A stretch of 64,000 nt of DNA from Bradyrhizobium ivorense (GTDB lineage Bacteria > Pseudomonadota > Alphaproteobacteria > Rhizobiales > Xanthobacteraceae). The stretch is from the NCBI RefSeq assembly GCF_900696085.1, contig NZ_CAADFC020000042.1:21998-85997 (forward strand), read 5' to 3'. The position numbers and the translations under genes were made by a program. The notes beneath the pieces are model-generated. The model saw only the letters and a list, made by a program, of their open reading frames with translations, made no database searches and was not told the DNA's origin. This document shows positions 18,774-27,544 of the stretch, piece after piece (within the stretch, counting starts at the first letter, position 1; each line of letters begins with the position of its first letter).

Positions 18774-19673
18774 ATGTTCACGCTCGCTTCGCTCTGGATT
18801 CCCTTCACCATCGTTGCCGCGTTCGGGCAGGTGGCGCGCAATGCGATGCAGCGGCATCTGACCGGGCCGCTCGGGACCTGGGGCGCGACCAATATCCGCT
18901 TCTTGTTCGGGCTGCCGTTCTCGGTGCTGTTCTTCGCGCTCGCCGTGATCGCGACCGGCGACCGCGTGCCGTGGCCGTCGAGCGCGTTCTGGCCGTGGCT
19001 CGTCACCGGTGCGCTGAGCCAGATCGTCGGCACCGGCTTCATGCTGCTGGCGATGAACGACCGCTCCTTCGTGGTGACCACGGCCTATATGAAGACCGAG
19101 GCGATCCAGACCGCGATCTTCGGCTTCATCTTCCTCGGCGACCATCTCACGGCGGCCAAGGTGATCGCGATTGTGATCGCCACCGTCGGTGTCGTCATCA
19201 CCGCGCTGCGGCCCGGCGGCTCGAGGAGTTTTGCCGATCTGCGCCCGACTGTGCTCGGCCTCGGCGCCGCCGCGGTGTTCGCGATCTCGGCGGTGAGCTT
19301 TCGCGGCGCGATCATCGCGGTGCCCGGCGTCTCGTTCGTGACGGCAGCCTCCTGCACGCTGATGTGGAGCCTGTTCGTGCAGACGCTGATTCTGTCGGTC
19401 TATTTGCTGCTGCGCGCGCCCGATGTGCTGCGGAAAATTCTCGGCCTCTGGCGCCCGTCAATGTTCGCCGGCTTCATGGGCGCGTTCTCCTCGCAGTTCT
19501 GGTTCCTGGCGTTCGCGCTGACGGCGGCGGCCAATGTGCGCACGCTGGCGCTGATCGAGGTGCTGTTCGCGCAGGGCGTGGCGTATTTCTCGCTCAAGCA
19601 GCCGTTCTCGCTGCGCGAGCTGATCGGCATCGTCCTGATCGTGATCGGGGTCGCGTTGCTGGTGGCGAGCTGA
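18774..19673 (+). CDS. EamA/DMT-family transporter
   Basis: A 299-residue membrane protein with about ten hydrophobic segments in two EamA repeats. Motifs include LASLWIPFTIVAAFGQVARNAMQ, the mid-protein TAYMKTEAIQTAIFGFIFLGDHLTAAKV and, at the end, IGIVLIVIGVALLVAS. The substrate is unknown. ATG 18774 is the best start; the frame extends to 18636, into the preceding repeat. It is only distantly similar to the YddG-like protein at 5585. Confidence 0.85.
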   Translation: MFTLASLWIPFTIVAAFGQVARNAMQRHLTGPLGTWGATNIRFLFGLPFSVLFFALAVIATGDRVPWPSSAFWPWLVTGALSQIVGTGFMLLAMNDRSFVVTTAYMKTEAIQTAIFGFIFLGDHLTAAKVIAIVIATVGVVITALRPGGSRSFADLRPTVLGLGAAAVFAISAVSFRGAIIAVPGVSFVTAASCTLMWSLFVQTLILSVYLLLRAPDVLRKILGLWRPSMFAGFMGAFSSQFWFLAFALTAAANVRTLALIEVLFAQGVAYFSLKQPFSLRELIGIVLIVIGVALLVAS

Positions 19674-19674
19674 C

Positions 19675-19777
19675 GCTAAAGCGCGATGAGATTGGGTTGA
19701 ATCGTCATCGCGCTTTAGCTCTTTATTTGAGCATGATCTTTTCGGAAAACCGCTTCACACTTTTCCGGATCATGCTC
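19675..19777. repeat. Double inverted repeat with GAGCATGATC arms
   Basis: Two adjacent hairpins. The first has perfect 15-bp arms (GCTAAAGCGCGATGA at 19675-19689, complement at 19705-19719). The second has GAGCATGATC at 19729-19738 and its complement at 19768-19777, with inner CGGAAAA/TTTTCCG arms. It has the form of a dispersed palindrome I recall from Bradyrhizobium and Rhodopseudomonas. It lies between convergent genes. Confidence 0.85.
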
Positions 19778-19783
19778 TAAGCG

Positions 19784-20257
19784 TCAGTTCCGGTCTTCGG
19801 GCAGCGTCGGCAGCGGCGAGACCTCGACGCCTTCGTCGATCAGCGCGCGCGCTTCTTCGGGTGACGCCTCGCCATAGATCGGGCGATGCTCGATATCGCC
19901 GTAATGCATCTTGCGGGCTTCGTTGGGGAAGCGGTCGCCGACATTGTCGGCGTTCTTGACGATATGGTCGCGCAGCTCTTTCAGCTTGGCGCGCAGCTCG
20001 CGCTCCTGCGCCATCATCAGCGAGGTCGGCTCGCTGGCGGCAGTTTCCGCGGGCGCCGCGCCAGGTGCAGGCTGCGCCGGCTCGCGGCCCTTCTTGCCGA
20101 TCACCCGCGGCGCCATGATCGCGCGCTCGATCTCGCTCGAGCCGCAGGTCGGGCAATCGATCAGGTGCCGCCGCTCCTGCGATTCATAGGCCGAGGAACT
20201 CTGGAACCAGCTCTCGAACTGGTGACCGCGCGCGCACCGTAGGGTGTAGCGGATCAT
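19784..20257 (-). CDS. DUF1178 family protein
   Basis: A 157-residue protein of the alpha/betaproteobacterial DUF1178 family. The N-terminus MIRYTLRCARGHQFESWFQSS and the CPTCG pair form a small zinc-ribbon (C8, then CPTC near residue 36). The middle is Ala/Pro-rich, and the C-terminus GDRFPNEARKMHYGDIEHRPIYGEASPEEARALIDEG is diagnostic. Function is unknown. Its ATG overlaps the stop of the carbon-nitrogen hydrolase gene (ATGA), so it is the third gene of a tight operon. Confidence 0.92.
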   Translation of the reverse strand: MIRYTLRCARGHQFESWFQSSSAYESQERRHLIDCPTCGSSEIERAIMAPRVIGKKGREPAQPAPGAAPAETAASEPTSLMMAQERELRAKLKELRDHIVKNADNVGDRFPNEARKMHYGDIEHRPIYGEASPEEARALIDEGVEVSPLPTLPEDRN

Positions 20258-21132
20258 GCCGAGCCCCGGACGAGGTGCAGATGCTCCGGACCGGCCTTGG
20301 GGTCGGCGATGCCGAAGCGGCGGCCGTGCTGCAGCGAGGGGATGGTTTTGCGCGCGGTCTCGACCTTGGCGGTATCGATCTCGGCCAGGAACACGCCGGG
20401 CTCGACCCCGCCCTCGGCGATGATCTCGCCCCAGGGGTCGACGATCAGCGAATGCCCAAAGGTCTCGCGCTTGTTCTCATGCAGGCCGGCCTGGGCCGCC
20501 GCGAACACGAAGCAGCCGGTCTCGATGGCGCGGGCGCGCAGCAGCGTGTGCCAATGCGCCTCGCCGGTCTTGCGGGTGAAGGCGGAGGGCACCGTGAGGA
20601 ACCAGGCGCCGGCCTCCGCGAGCGCGCGGTACAGCGCCGGGAAGCGCACGTCGTAGCAGATCGTCAGCCCGATCCGGCCCCACGGCAGGTCCGAGATCAC
20701 CGCGGTCTCGCCGGGCTGGTAATTGGCCGATTCGCGATAGCTCTCGCCGCCCGGCAGATCGATGTCGAACATGTGGATCTTGTCGTAGCTCGCGAGCAGA
20801 TTGCCCTCGGGCCCGATCAGGAACGAGCGGTTCACCGCCTTCTCCGGCGAATAGCGCAGCGCCAGCGAGCCGATATGCAGATGGATCTTCAATTCGGCGG
20901 CGAGCGCGCGATAGGCCTGCAGCGACTTGTCGTCCTCCTCGCTCGCCAGGTGCTCGAACAGCGCCTTGCGGTTCAGCTGCATCATGTTGCTGACTTCGGG
21001 CGTCTGCACATAGTTGGCGCCCTGCGCCGCCGCCTCGCGGATCAGCCGCATGCCCTGCTCGAGGCTCGGCTCCGGCAGCAGCGAGGTGCGCATCTGCACC
21101 ATGGCGGCGGTGAAGGTGGTGTGCTCGGCCAT
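20254..21132 (-). CDS. Carbon-nitrogen hydrolase (nitrilase superfamily)
   Basis: A 292-residue nitrilase-fold amidohydrolase. The Glu-Lys-Cys triad contexts are visible: Glu in ANYVQTPEVSNMM, Lys in NLLASYDKIHMFDIDLPGG, and Cys in LPWGRIGLTICYDVRFPALYRAL. These match the Nit1/Nit2 deaminated-glutathione or omega-amidase branch rather than true nitrilases. ATG 21132 shares a base with the grxC stop, and its own stop overlaps the DUF1178 start, so all three genes are coupled. The link to glutaredoxin fits a glutathione-repair role (inference). Confidence 0.92.
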   Translation of the reverse strand: MAEHTTFTAAMVQMRTSLLPEPSLEQGMRLIREAAAQGANYVQTPEVSNMMQLNRKALFEHLASEEDDKSLQAYRALAAELKIHLHIGSLALRYSPEKAVNRSFLIGPEGNLLASYDKIHMFDIDLPGGESYRESANYQPGETAVISDLPWGRIGLTICYDVRFPALYRALAEAGAWFLTVPSAFTRKTGEAHWHTLLRARAIETGCFVFAAAQAGLHENKRETFGHSLIVDPWGEIIAEGGVEPGVFLAEIDTAKVETARKTIPSLQHGRRFGIADPKAGPEHLHLVRGSA

Positions 21133-21404
21133 CAGGCGCCGCCTCCGTTCGCAAGCAGGCCGTCGAGCTTGCCCTCGCGGTCGAGCGCGTAGAGCTCGTC
21201 GCAGCCGCCGACATGCATTTTGTCGATGAAGATCTGCGGGAAGGTCGACCCGGCTCCGGCGCGGTCGTACATCTCGTCGCGATAGGACGGGTTGCTGGCG
21301 ACGCTGAGCTCGGTGAACGCGGCGTTCTTGCGCGTCAGCAGCGATTTGGCCGCGGTGCAATAACCGCAGCCCGGGCGGGTGTAGATTTCAATGGCAGCGG
21401 TCAT
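21132..21404 (-). CDS. grxC: Glutaredoxin 3
   Basis: A 90-residue glutaredoxin that reduces disulfides with glutathione. The active site is CGYC (GCGYCTAAKSLLTRKNAAF) instead of the more common CPYC. The cis-Pro stretch STFPQIFIDKMHVGGCDELYALDREGKLD is intact. It is the first gene of the grxC/carbon-nitrogen hydrolase/DUF1178 operon, joined to the next gene by a one-base stop/start overlap. Confidence 0.95.
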   Translation of the reverse strand: MTAAIEIYTRPGCGYCTAAKSLLTRKNAAFTELSVASNPSYRDEMYDRAGAGSTFPQIFIDKMHVGGCDELYALDREGKLDGLLANGGGA

Positions 21405-21434
21405 GATGCGCTCGGTTGAACCAGAAGGTTCGGA

Positions 21435-22244
21435 TTATATGGGAGCGCGGTGGGTATCGACAACCCGGGCAAACACCAGCACGTCGACCTGCGCCGCTTT
21501 GGCGCGCAACAGCGCCCGCGCGCAGGCATCCGCCGTGGCGCCGGACGTCAGGACGTCGTCGACCAGGATGACGCGGCGGCCCTGGATCTCAGCCTTGCGC
21601 TCATCGGCGATCCCGAATGCGCCCTGGACATTGCTGGCGCGGTCCTTGCGCGACAGCCCGATCTGCTGCTCGGTGGCGCGGATGCGCCGCAGCGCCTCGG
21701 AGGCCATTTTGACGCCGCTCTGGCGCGAGATCACCTTGGCGAGCGCGCCGGACTGGTTGTAGCGCCGGCCCCAGCCACGCCGCCAGTGCAAGGGAACCGG
21801 GACCAGCAGGTCGGCGCCGTCGAGCAATTCCTTCCCCGCGCGTGCCATCCAGCGACCCATGGTCGGCGCCAGATCGGTGCGATCCTGGTATTTCAGCGCA
21901 TGCACCAGCGTCCGCGCGACGTCGTCATAGCGCACCGCAGCGCGGGCGCGCTGGTAGGCCGGGGGACTGGCGATCGCCTCCATCGACAGCAGCTCCGGTC
22001 CGGGGTCGTAGACAAAGGGAATGCCGAGCCGCGGGCAGAACGGCGGCGCGATGAACGACAATTTCGCCCAGCACGCCGCGCACACCCCCTCGCCATGAAC
22101 CGGCTCCCGGCAGGACACGCACAGCGTCGGCAGCGCGATGTCGAGCGCCATTCGCGCCGCGCGCATCCACACGCCCCCGATCGCGCCAAGCGCGCGCTGA
22201 AAATGACCGGAAATCGAGCGGGGTGGTGATGCCTCGGCGTCCAT
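21435..22244 (-). CDS. comF: ComF family phosphoribosyltransferase-like protein
   Basis: A protein of about 269 residues with an N-terminal double zinc ribbon (CVSCREPVHGEGVCAACWAKL). A type I phosphoribosyltransferase fold follows, with the PRPP-binding loop VILVDDVLTSGATADACARALL. Motifs HALKYQDRTDLA, VPVPLHWRRGWGRRYNQS and the RTEQQ-like RATEQQIGLSRKDRASNVQGAF are family hallmarks. ComF proteins assist uptake or use of DNA; outside naturally competent bacteria the role is unclear. ATG 22244 is chosen; an in-frame GTG at 22271 is an alternative. It precedes grxC by 30 bp on the same strand. Confidence 0.92.
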   Translation of the reverse strand: MDAEASPPRSISGHFQRALGAIGGVWMRAARMALDIALPTLCVSCREPVHGEGVCAACWAKLSFIAPPFCPRLGIPFVYDPGPELLSMEAIASPPAYQRARAAVRYDDVARTLVHALKYQDRTDLAPTMGRWMARAGKELLDGADLLVPVPLHWRRGWGRRYNQSGALAKVISRQSGVKMASEALRRIRATEQQIGLSRKDRASNVQGAFGIADERKAEIQGRRVILVDDVLTSGATADACARALLRAKAAQVDVLVFARVVDTHRAPI

Positions 22245-22322
22245 GGCGGGCGAGGCTAGCGTTTGGGCCACGCGGGCTCAAGGCGCATTGCCTGCGGCGG
22301 CGGTCCGGCGTAACCAGCCCGG

Positions 22323-23174
22323 ATGGCAACGACCCCGCCCGCAGCCCCCATGCTGTTCGATCGCGCACTTCTGCTGCAGCGGCAGTTGCGCGCGTCACGC
22401 CATCCGGCGGATTTTCTGCTGATGCGCGTCAACGACGAGATGGAGGAGAGGCTTGGCGCAATGATGCGCAAGTTCGAGCACGTCGCGGACGTCTGGACAC
22501 CTGGTGAAGGGTTGCAGATTCGCCTTTGGCGCGGTCTCCAGGTTCCGATTGCTCGTCCAGCGGAGCCGTCAGGATTTGTGGCGGAAACTCTGCCGCTGGC
22601 TGCGGAATCCCTGGATCTTGCGGTCTCCGCGCTGGCCTTCCAGTTTGTCAACGATCTGCCGGGCGTGCTGGCGCAAATCCGCCGCGCGCTGAAGCCGGAC
22701 GGGTTGTTGCTCGCGGCGATGCTCGGCGGCGATACGCTGACCGAGCTGCGGCAGAGCTTTGCCGCCGCCGAGGCCGAATGCGAGGGCGGCGTGTCGCCGC
22801 GCGTCGCGCCGTTTGCCGATCTGCGCGACATCGGCGCGCTGCTGCAGCGCGCGGGGTTTGCGCTGCCGGTTACCGACGTCGACCGCGTCGTGGTGCGCTA
22901 CGCCAGCGCCTTCGCGCTGATGGCCGATCTCAGGCGGATGGGCGCCACCAACGTGCTGCGCGAGCGCCGCCACACCTTAACCCGCCGCGCCACCATGCTG
23001 CGCATGGCGCAGCTCTACGCCGAGCGCTTCGCCGACGCAGACGGCCGCATCCGCGCCACCTTCGACATCGTCTGGCTGTCCGGCTGGGCGCCGCATGAGA
23101 GCCAGCCAAAGCCGCTGAAGCCGGGCTCGGCCAAGGCGAGCCTGGAAGCGGCAGTGAAGCAGGCGAAACGCTGA
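22323..23174 (+). CDS. SAM-dependent methyltransferase, NDUFAF5/BioC-like
   Basis: A 283-residue protein resembling NDUFAF5, the complex I assembly hydroxylase/methyltransferase-fold factor of mitochondria and alphaproteobacteria. Signatures are LFDRALLLQRQLRASRHPADFLLMRVNDEMEERLGAM, LPLAAESLDLAVSALAFQFVNDLPGVLAQIRRALKPDGLLLAAMLGGDTLTELR, and the C-terminal DADGRIRATFDIVWLSGWAP. The SAM motif I region is poorly conserved, as in that group. It is divergent from comF. Confidence 0.88.
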   Translation: MATTPPAAPMLFDRALLLQRQLRASRHPADFLLMRVNDEMEERLGAMMRKFEHVADVWTPGEGLQIRLWRGLQVPIARPAEPSGFVAETLPLAAESLDLAVSALAFQFVNDLPGVLAQIRRALKPDGLLLAAMLGGDTLTELRQSFAAAEAECEGGVSPRVAPFADLRDIGALLQRAGFALPVTDVDRVVVRYASAFALMADLRRMGATNVLRERRHTLTRRATMLRMAQLYAERFADADGRIRATFDIVWLSGWAPHESQPKPLKPGSAKASLEAAVKQAKR

Positions 23175-23178
23175 CGCG

Positions 23179-23525
23179 TGAGGTGAGCACGCTCTTCAGG
23201 CTCCCTCCCCCCTTGCGGGGGAGGGTTGGGGAGAGGGGTGGCCCCGGGCGAGATGCGTAAACAAGTCGATGCTAAATCAAGCGTCGCGCTCACCGCTGAG
23301 TGTCCTTCGCACTCGACAAATAGCGGAGCAAGCGGCACCCCTCTCCCTAACCCTCTCCCGCAAGGGGAGAGGGAACCCTCCCAGCGGTGCGTCCCTCACA
23401 TCGCTGATGACGGGCGCATCCCGATAGTTGCTTCGACTTGCATTGAAGCCACAAAGACAGTGAGGTGAGCACGTTAGTCAGGCTCTCTTCCCCCTTGCGG
23501 GGGAGGGTTGGGGAGAGGGGTGGCC
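23179..23525. repeat. Compound repeat: two direct copies around an inverted copy
   Basis: Within the 549-bp gap before mutT, a 65-bp unit at 23179-23243 recurs in the same orientation at 23461-23525. Both read GTGAGGTGAGCACG near the start and share TTGCGGGGGAGGGTTGGGGA. An inverted copy of the CTCTCCC-GCAAGGGGAGAG core lies at about 23336-23374. The rest of the gap (23526-23723) holds no gene. It includes a GC-rich stretch around 23600-23660 ending in TTGTTTTT that may terminate plus-strand transcription. Confidence 0.8.
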
Positions 23526-23723
23526 GCATCGGGACTGCCGACGTGGTCTTAGCCTCTGCACAATTTCGGAATATTGGAAAAATACCCCTGACTTGCCCGA
23601 TGTGTCAAGCGGCTTGTCGAACGCCGGGAACCGCCGGCTACTTTGCATGGGGTTGTTTTTCAGGTTTTGATGCGCGCCCCCTGCGACGGCCCCACAAGGG
23701 GCCGTGCGCAAGACCAGTTCAGC

Positions 23724-24134
23724 TCACAGCAGCAGATCGATCAGATGCGGCAGCAGCGGGATATCCGCCGGCGGCATCGGGTAGTCGCGCAGCTTGCTGG
23801 CGCGCACCCAGGCCAGCTGCTGGCCCTCACGGGCCACTACCATGCCCTCCCAGCGGCGGCAGATGTAGAGCGGCATCAACAGATGGAAGGTTTCGTAGGC
23901 GTGGCTCGCAAAGGTCAGCGGCGCGAGGCACGGCTCGCTCACGGTGATGCCGATCTCCTCGTGCAGCTCGCGGATCAGTGTCTGTTCCGGCCGCTCGCCG
24001 GGCTCGATCTTGCCACCGGGGAATTCCCACAGCCCCGCCAGCGCCTTGCCTTCGGGGCGCTGCGCCAGCAGCACGCGCTTGTCGGCGTCGACCAGCGCGC
24101 AGGCGGCGACCAGGGTCAGCTTGATGTCGGCCAT
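23724..24134 (-). CDS. mutT: Nudix hydrolase, MutT-type (8-oxo-dGTP diphosphatase)
   Basis: A 136-residue Nudix protein. The Nudix box is complete (GGKIEPGERPEQTLIRELHEEIGI), and FPGGKIEPGE follows the LWEFPGG start typical of MutT. MutT cleans oxidised guanine nucleotides from the pool and so lowers mutation; some relatives act on other (deoxy)nucleotides. ATG 24134 opens MADIKLTLVAACALVDADKRVLLAQRPEGK. It is divergent from the TadG-like gene. Confidence 0.93.
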   Translation of the reverse strand: MADIKLTLVAACALVDADKRVLLAQRPEGKALAGLWEFPGGKIEPGERPEQTLIRELHEEIGITVSEPCLAPLTFASHAYETFHLLMPLYICRRWEGMVVAREGQQLAWVRASKLRDYPMPPADIPLLPHLIDLLL

Positions 24135-24302
24135 GCAGCGTGGATGTCCCTATGGTTGAAATCGGCAAGCTTCCATTAACCAGCTGCGCGCTCAGCGCCA
24201 AACGTTTTGTCGCAATGCGGCTTTCAGCGGCCGCAATAAGCTTGCCTTAATTCGCCGGAGGCAGGGTGGGGGCTCCCGCGTCCTTTACTGCCGACAGAAC
24301 CC

Positions 24303-25631
24303 ATGCGCACCTTGACCCGGACCATCAGCCGTTTCCGCCGCGATCGCTCGGGCAACATCGCGATCATCTTCGGCCTCGTCGCGCTGCCGGCCCTCGTCGC
24401 TGTCGGATGCGCGGTCGACTATACCCGCGCCAACCAGATCCGCACCAAGCTGATCTCCGCTGCCGACGCCGCCAGCGTCGGTTCGATCGCCAAGGCCTCG
24501 CCGGGCTTCATCGCCGCCGGCGCCATGACCTCGGACGGCCCGGTTGCGGCGGGCAACGACGACGCGACCAAGATCTTCAACGGCAACATCTTCAACCAGA
24601 CCGGCTTCACGCTCAACAGCGTGACGCCGGCCGTGACCAAGAGCGGCGGCACCCTGACCGCCAAGGTGCAGTTCTCCGCCGACGTCCCCACCATGTTTCT
24701 CGGCGTGATCGGCAGCGGCAAGATCACCGTGACGGGCACCTCGACGTCGACGGCGACGATGCCGCTCTACATCGACTTCTATCTGCTGCTCGACAATTCG
24801 CCGTCGATGGGCGTCGCGGCGACGCCGGCCGACGTGACCACCATGGTCAACAACACGTCGGACAAATGCGCCTTCGCCTGTCACGACTACAACGATGCCA
24901 ACAACTACTACAATCTGGCCAAGAAGCTCGGCGTCACGACGCGGATCGACGTGCTGCGCAGCGCGACGCAGCAGTTGATGGACACCGCGGCGAGCACCGC
25001 GACCTATGCCAACCAGTACCGGATGGCGATCTATGATTTCGGTGCCTCGTCGGCGACGATCGGCTTGCGCGCGCTGTTCAACCTGTCGACCAGCCTGTCG
25101 AGCGCCAAGACCGCGGCCGGCAACATCGACCTGATGGGCGTCTACGGCAACAATGATTCCTACACCGCCGACAAGGACACCCAGTTCTCGACGGTGCTTC
25201 CCGCCATCAGCAATGCGATCAGCGCGCCGGGCCCCGGCACCTCGTCGTCGCCGCAAAAATACCTGTTCTTCGTCTCCGACGGCGTGGCCGACGAGCCCAA
25301 TGCGGCCTGCCTGAAGCCGATCACCGGCAGCAATCGTTGCCAGTCGCCGATCGATCCTGCACTGTGCACGGCGATCAAGAACCGCGGTATCAAGATCGCG
25401 GTACTCTACACCACGTACCTGCAGCTGCCGACCAACGCCTGGTACATGAGCTGGATCGACCCGTTCAATCAGGGTCCGTTCGGTCCGTCGCCGAACAGCC
25501 AGATCGCGCAGAACATGCAGGCCTGCGCCTCGCCGGGATTCTATTTCGAGGTCAGCCCGACCCAGGGCATCGCGGATGCGATGACCGCGTTGTTCAAGAA
25601 GGCCGTCGCCGACGCCCGGATCAGCAGTTAA
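24303..25631 (+). CDS. TadG-like pilus-assembly protein with VWA domain
   Basis: A 442-residue protein. The N-terminus (RFRRDRSGNIAIIFGLVALPALVAVGCAVDYTRANQIRTKL) is the TadE/TadG-type signal-anchor with the DRSGNIAI start and one membrane segment. From about residue 158 a von Willebrand A domain follows, with a MIDAS-type DNSPSMG. A CAFACHDYND motif and paired cysteines suggest disulfides in the exported part. Such proteins accompany Flp/Tad pili, but no other tad gene is nearby, so it is an orphan copy. Confidence 0.9.
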   Translation: MRTLTRTISRFRRDRSGNIAIIFGLVALPALVAVGCAVDYTRANQIRTKLISAADAASVGSIAKASPGFIAAGAMTSDGPVAAGNDDATKIFNGNIFNQTGFTLNSVTPAVTKSGGTLTAKVQFSADVPTMFLGVIGSGKITVTGTSTSTATMPLYIDFYLLLDNSPSMGVAATPADVTTMVNNTSDKCAFACHDYNDANNYYNLAKKLGVTTRIDVLRSATQQLMDTAASTATYANQYRMAIYDFGASSATIGLRALFNLSTSLSSAKTAAGNIDLMGVYGNNDSYTADKDTQFSTVLPAISNAISAPGPGTSSSPQKYLFFVSDGVADEPNAACLKPITGSNRCQSPIDPALCTAIKNRGIKIAVLYTTYLQLPTNAWYMSWIDPFNQGPFGPSPNSQIAQNMQACASPGFYFEVSPTQGIADAMTALFKKAVADARISS

Positions 25632-25689
25632 AGGGCTGAAGCTCCCGCACCGTCACCCTGAGAAGATGTGAAGCTTTGTCCTCGCCCAC

Positions 25690-25860
25690 ACCTGTCATCG
25701 CCCGGTTTAACCGGGCGATCCAGTACGCCGCGGCCTCTCGGTTCATTCACCACTGCCTCTGGAATACTGGATCACCCGCCTGCGCGGGTGATGACACCGA
25801 GCAAGTTGAGCAAACCATCCCGTCACCCTGAGGAGGCCGCTACGCGGCCCCCGCAATGAC
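25690..25860. repeat. Intergenic inverted repeats (ATCGCCCGGT/CCAGTA type)
   Basis: ATCGCCCGGTTTAACCGGGC hairpin plus GATCCAGTA at about 25697-25726 faces TACTGGATC with a CACCCGCCTGCGCGGGTG hairpin at about 25765-25793. A GTCACCCTGAGGA unit follows near 25820. The block fills the gap between the convergent TadG-like and argJ genes. Confidence 0.7.
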
Positions 25861-25868
25861 AGCAAATT

Positions 25869-27110
25869 CTACGACCGGTAGTCGCCGTTGATCGCGACGT
25901 ATTCCTTGGTGAGGTCGCAGGTCAGCACGCGGTCGCGGCCCTTGCCGAGGCCGAGCGCGACCTTGATCTGGATCTTCGGCGCCTTCATCGCCTCCGACAC
26001 TTCCTTCTCGTCGTAGGAGGGATCGCGCGCGCCGCTCTTGGCGACGCGGATGCCGTTGAAGGAGATCGACAGCTTGTCGCGGTTGGCGGGCTCGCCGGCC
26101 TTGCCGACCGCCATCACCACGCGGCCCCAATTGGCGTCCTCGCCGGCGATCGCGGTCTTCACCAGCGGCGAATTGGCGATCGACATCGCGATTCTGCGCG
26201 CCGACGGCTTTGTCGTGGCGCCCTCGACCACGACCTCGACCAGCTTGCGCGCGCCCTCGCCGTCGCGCGCCACCTGCTCGGAGAGATTGGCGAGGATCTC
26301 TTGGAACGCCTCTGCAAACGCCTTCAGGCGCGGGTCGCTGGCGCGGCTGATCTTCGGCGCGCCCTGCGCGGCCGCGGCGCCGGTGGCGAACGCCAGCAGC
26401 GTATCCGAGGTCGAGGTGTCGCCGTCGATGGTCAGCGCATTGAAGGTGTCCTCGACGCCGGCCTTGAGCAGCACTTGCAGCACCGAGGCCGAGACCGGCG
26501 CGTCGGTGAAGATGAAGGACAGCATGGTCGCCATATCGGGCATGATCATGCCGGCGCCCTTGGCCATGCCGTTGATCGTCACCTTGGCCTTGCCGAGCTT
26601 CACGGTCGCGGTCGCGACCTTCGGGAAGGTGTCGGTGGTCATGATCGCCTTGGCCGCATCCATCCAGTGGTCGGGCGCCGCGGCATCGGTGAGCTGTGCC
26701 AGCACGCCGTCGAATTTGGTGGCGTCGAGCGGCTCGCCGATCACGCCGGTGGAGGCGAGGAACACCTCATTGGTCGAGCAGCCGACCGCTTTCGAGGCGA
26801 TCTGCGCGGTCAGCGCGGTCGACGCCTTGCCGGTCTTGCCGGTGAAGGCATTGGCGTTGCCGGAATTGACCACCAGCGCGCGCGCGTTGCCGCCCTTCAG
26901 TTTAGCGCGGCACCATTCGACCGGCGCCGACGGGCATTTCGACTTGGTGAAGACGCCGGCCACCGCGGTGCCCTTGTCCAATAGCGCCAGCAGCACGTCG
27001 GTGCGGTTCTTGTAGCGGATGCCGGCGGCCGCGGTCGCAAGCCGCACACCCGCGATCGCGGGCATCTCGGGGACGTCGGTCGGGGCGAGGGGGGAGACGG
27101 CGGTGGACAT
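25869..27110 (-). CDS. argJ: Bifunctional glutamate N-acetyltransferase / amino-acid acetyltransferase
   Basis: A 413-residue ornithine acetyltransferase that moves acetyl from N-acetylornithine to glutamate in the cyclic arginine pathway; bifunctional forms also use acetyl-CoA. The self-cleavage site is clear: KGAGMIMPDMATMLSF, where the proenzyme is cut before the Thr of MATML. Other family motifs are NSGNANAFTGKTG, STGVIGEPLD and DGDTSTSDTLL. ATG 27110 (MSTAVSPLAPTDVPEMPAIAGVRLA) fits the family; an ATG at 27152 is also in frame. Confidence 0.95.
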   Translation of the reverse strand: MSTAVSPLAPTDVPEMPAIAGVRLATAAAGIRYKNRTDVLLALLDKGTAVAGVFTKSKCPSAPVEWCRAKLKGGNARALVVNSGNANAFTGKTGKASTALTAQIASKAVGCSTNEVFLASTGVIGEPLDATKFDGVLAQLTDAAAPDHWMDAAKAIMTTDTFPKVATATVKLGKAKVTINGMAKGAGMIMPDMATMLSFIFTDAPVSASVLQVLLKAGVEDTFNALTIDGDTSTSDTLLAFATGAAAAQGAPKISRASDPRLKAFAEAFQEILANLSEQVARDGEGARKLVEVVVEGATTKPSARRIAMSIANSPLVKTAIAGEDANWGRVVMAVGKAGEPANRDKLSISFNGIRVAKSGARDPSYDEKEVSEAMKAPKIQIKVALGLGKGRDRVLTCDLTKEYVAINGDYRS

Positions 27111-27205
27111 CGGGAGGCTTCCGGCTGCGAGGAGGGAAGCGCTGCATATCATCTCGTTCGTCGAAACGGGAGAGGGCGCACGTGTTATGAATCGTTCAAG
27201 GAGCC

Positions 27206-27372
27206 CACGCCCCTTCGCCTCTCCCCGCTTGCGGGGAGAGGCCGGATCGCATGCAGCGAAGCGAAATGCGATCCGGGTGAGGGGGAGTCTCCGCGAGTCC
27301 GTCTTTCACCGCTGCCGCGGAGATAGCCCCTCACCCCAACCCTCTGCCCGCAAGAGCGGGGCGAGGGAGCCT
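27206..27372. repeat. Long inverted repeat, CTCTCCCC arms
   Basis: A hairpin with CCTCTCCCCGCTTGCGGGGA at about 27219-27240 and a facing arm around 27338-27370, with GGATCGCAT/ATGCGATCC between. It resembles the repeat at 15712. It lies upstream of argJ, within the 434-bp gap to the parvulin gene. Confidence 0.75.
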
Positions 27373-27391
27373 ACTGCGGCCGTGGTGATGC

Positions 27392-27480
27392 CGTAGCCCG
27401 GATGCAGCGCAGCGTAATCCGGGACCGCTCAACCCGCGGTGAAACCTCCCCGGATTACGCTGCGCTGCATCCGGGCTACG
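27392..27480. repeat. GTAGCCCGGAT palindromic repeat, second copy
   Basis: A near-perfect palindrome of about 89 bp. It opens GTAGCCCGGATGCAGCGCAG and closes with CTGCGCTGCATCCGGGCTAC, the same family as 18573-18660. Confidence 0.85.
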
Positions 27481-27497
27481 CATCCTCCAAAACGCAA

Positions 27498-27520
27498 ATG
27501 GCCGGGACATGCCCGGCCAT
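27498..27520 (-). terminator. Hairpin terminator after the parvulin gene
   Basis: ATGGCCGGG at 27498-27506 pairs with CCCGGCCAT at 27512-27520. Read on the minus strand it lies 24 bp past the parvulin stop and is followed by a short T-rich stretch. Confidence 0.6.
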
Positions 27521-27544
27521 CGCAACGTCTGATATCGGCAACGC

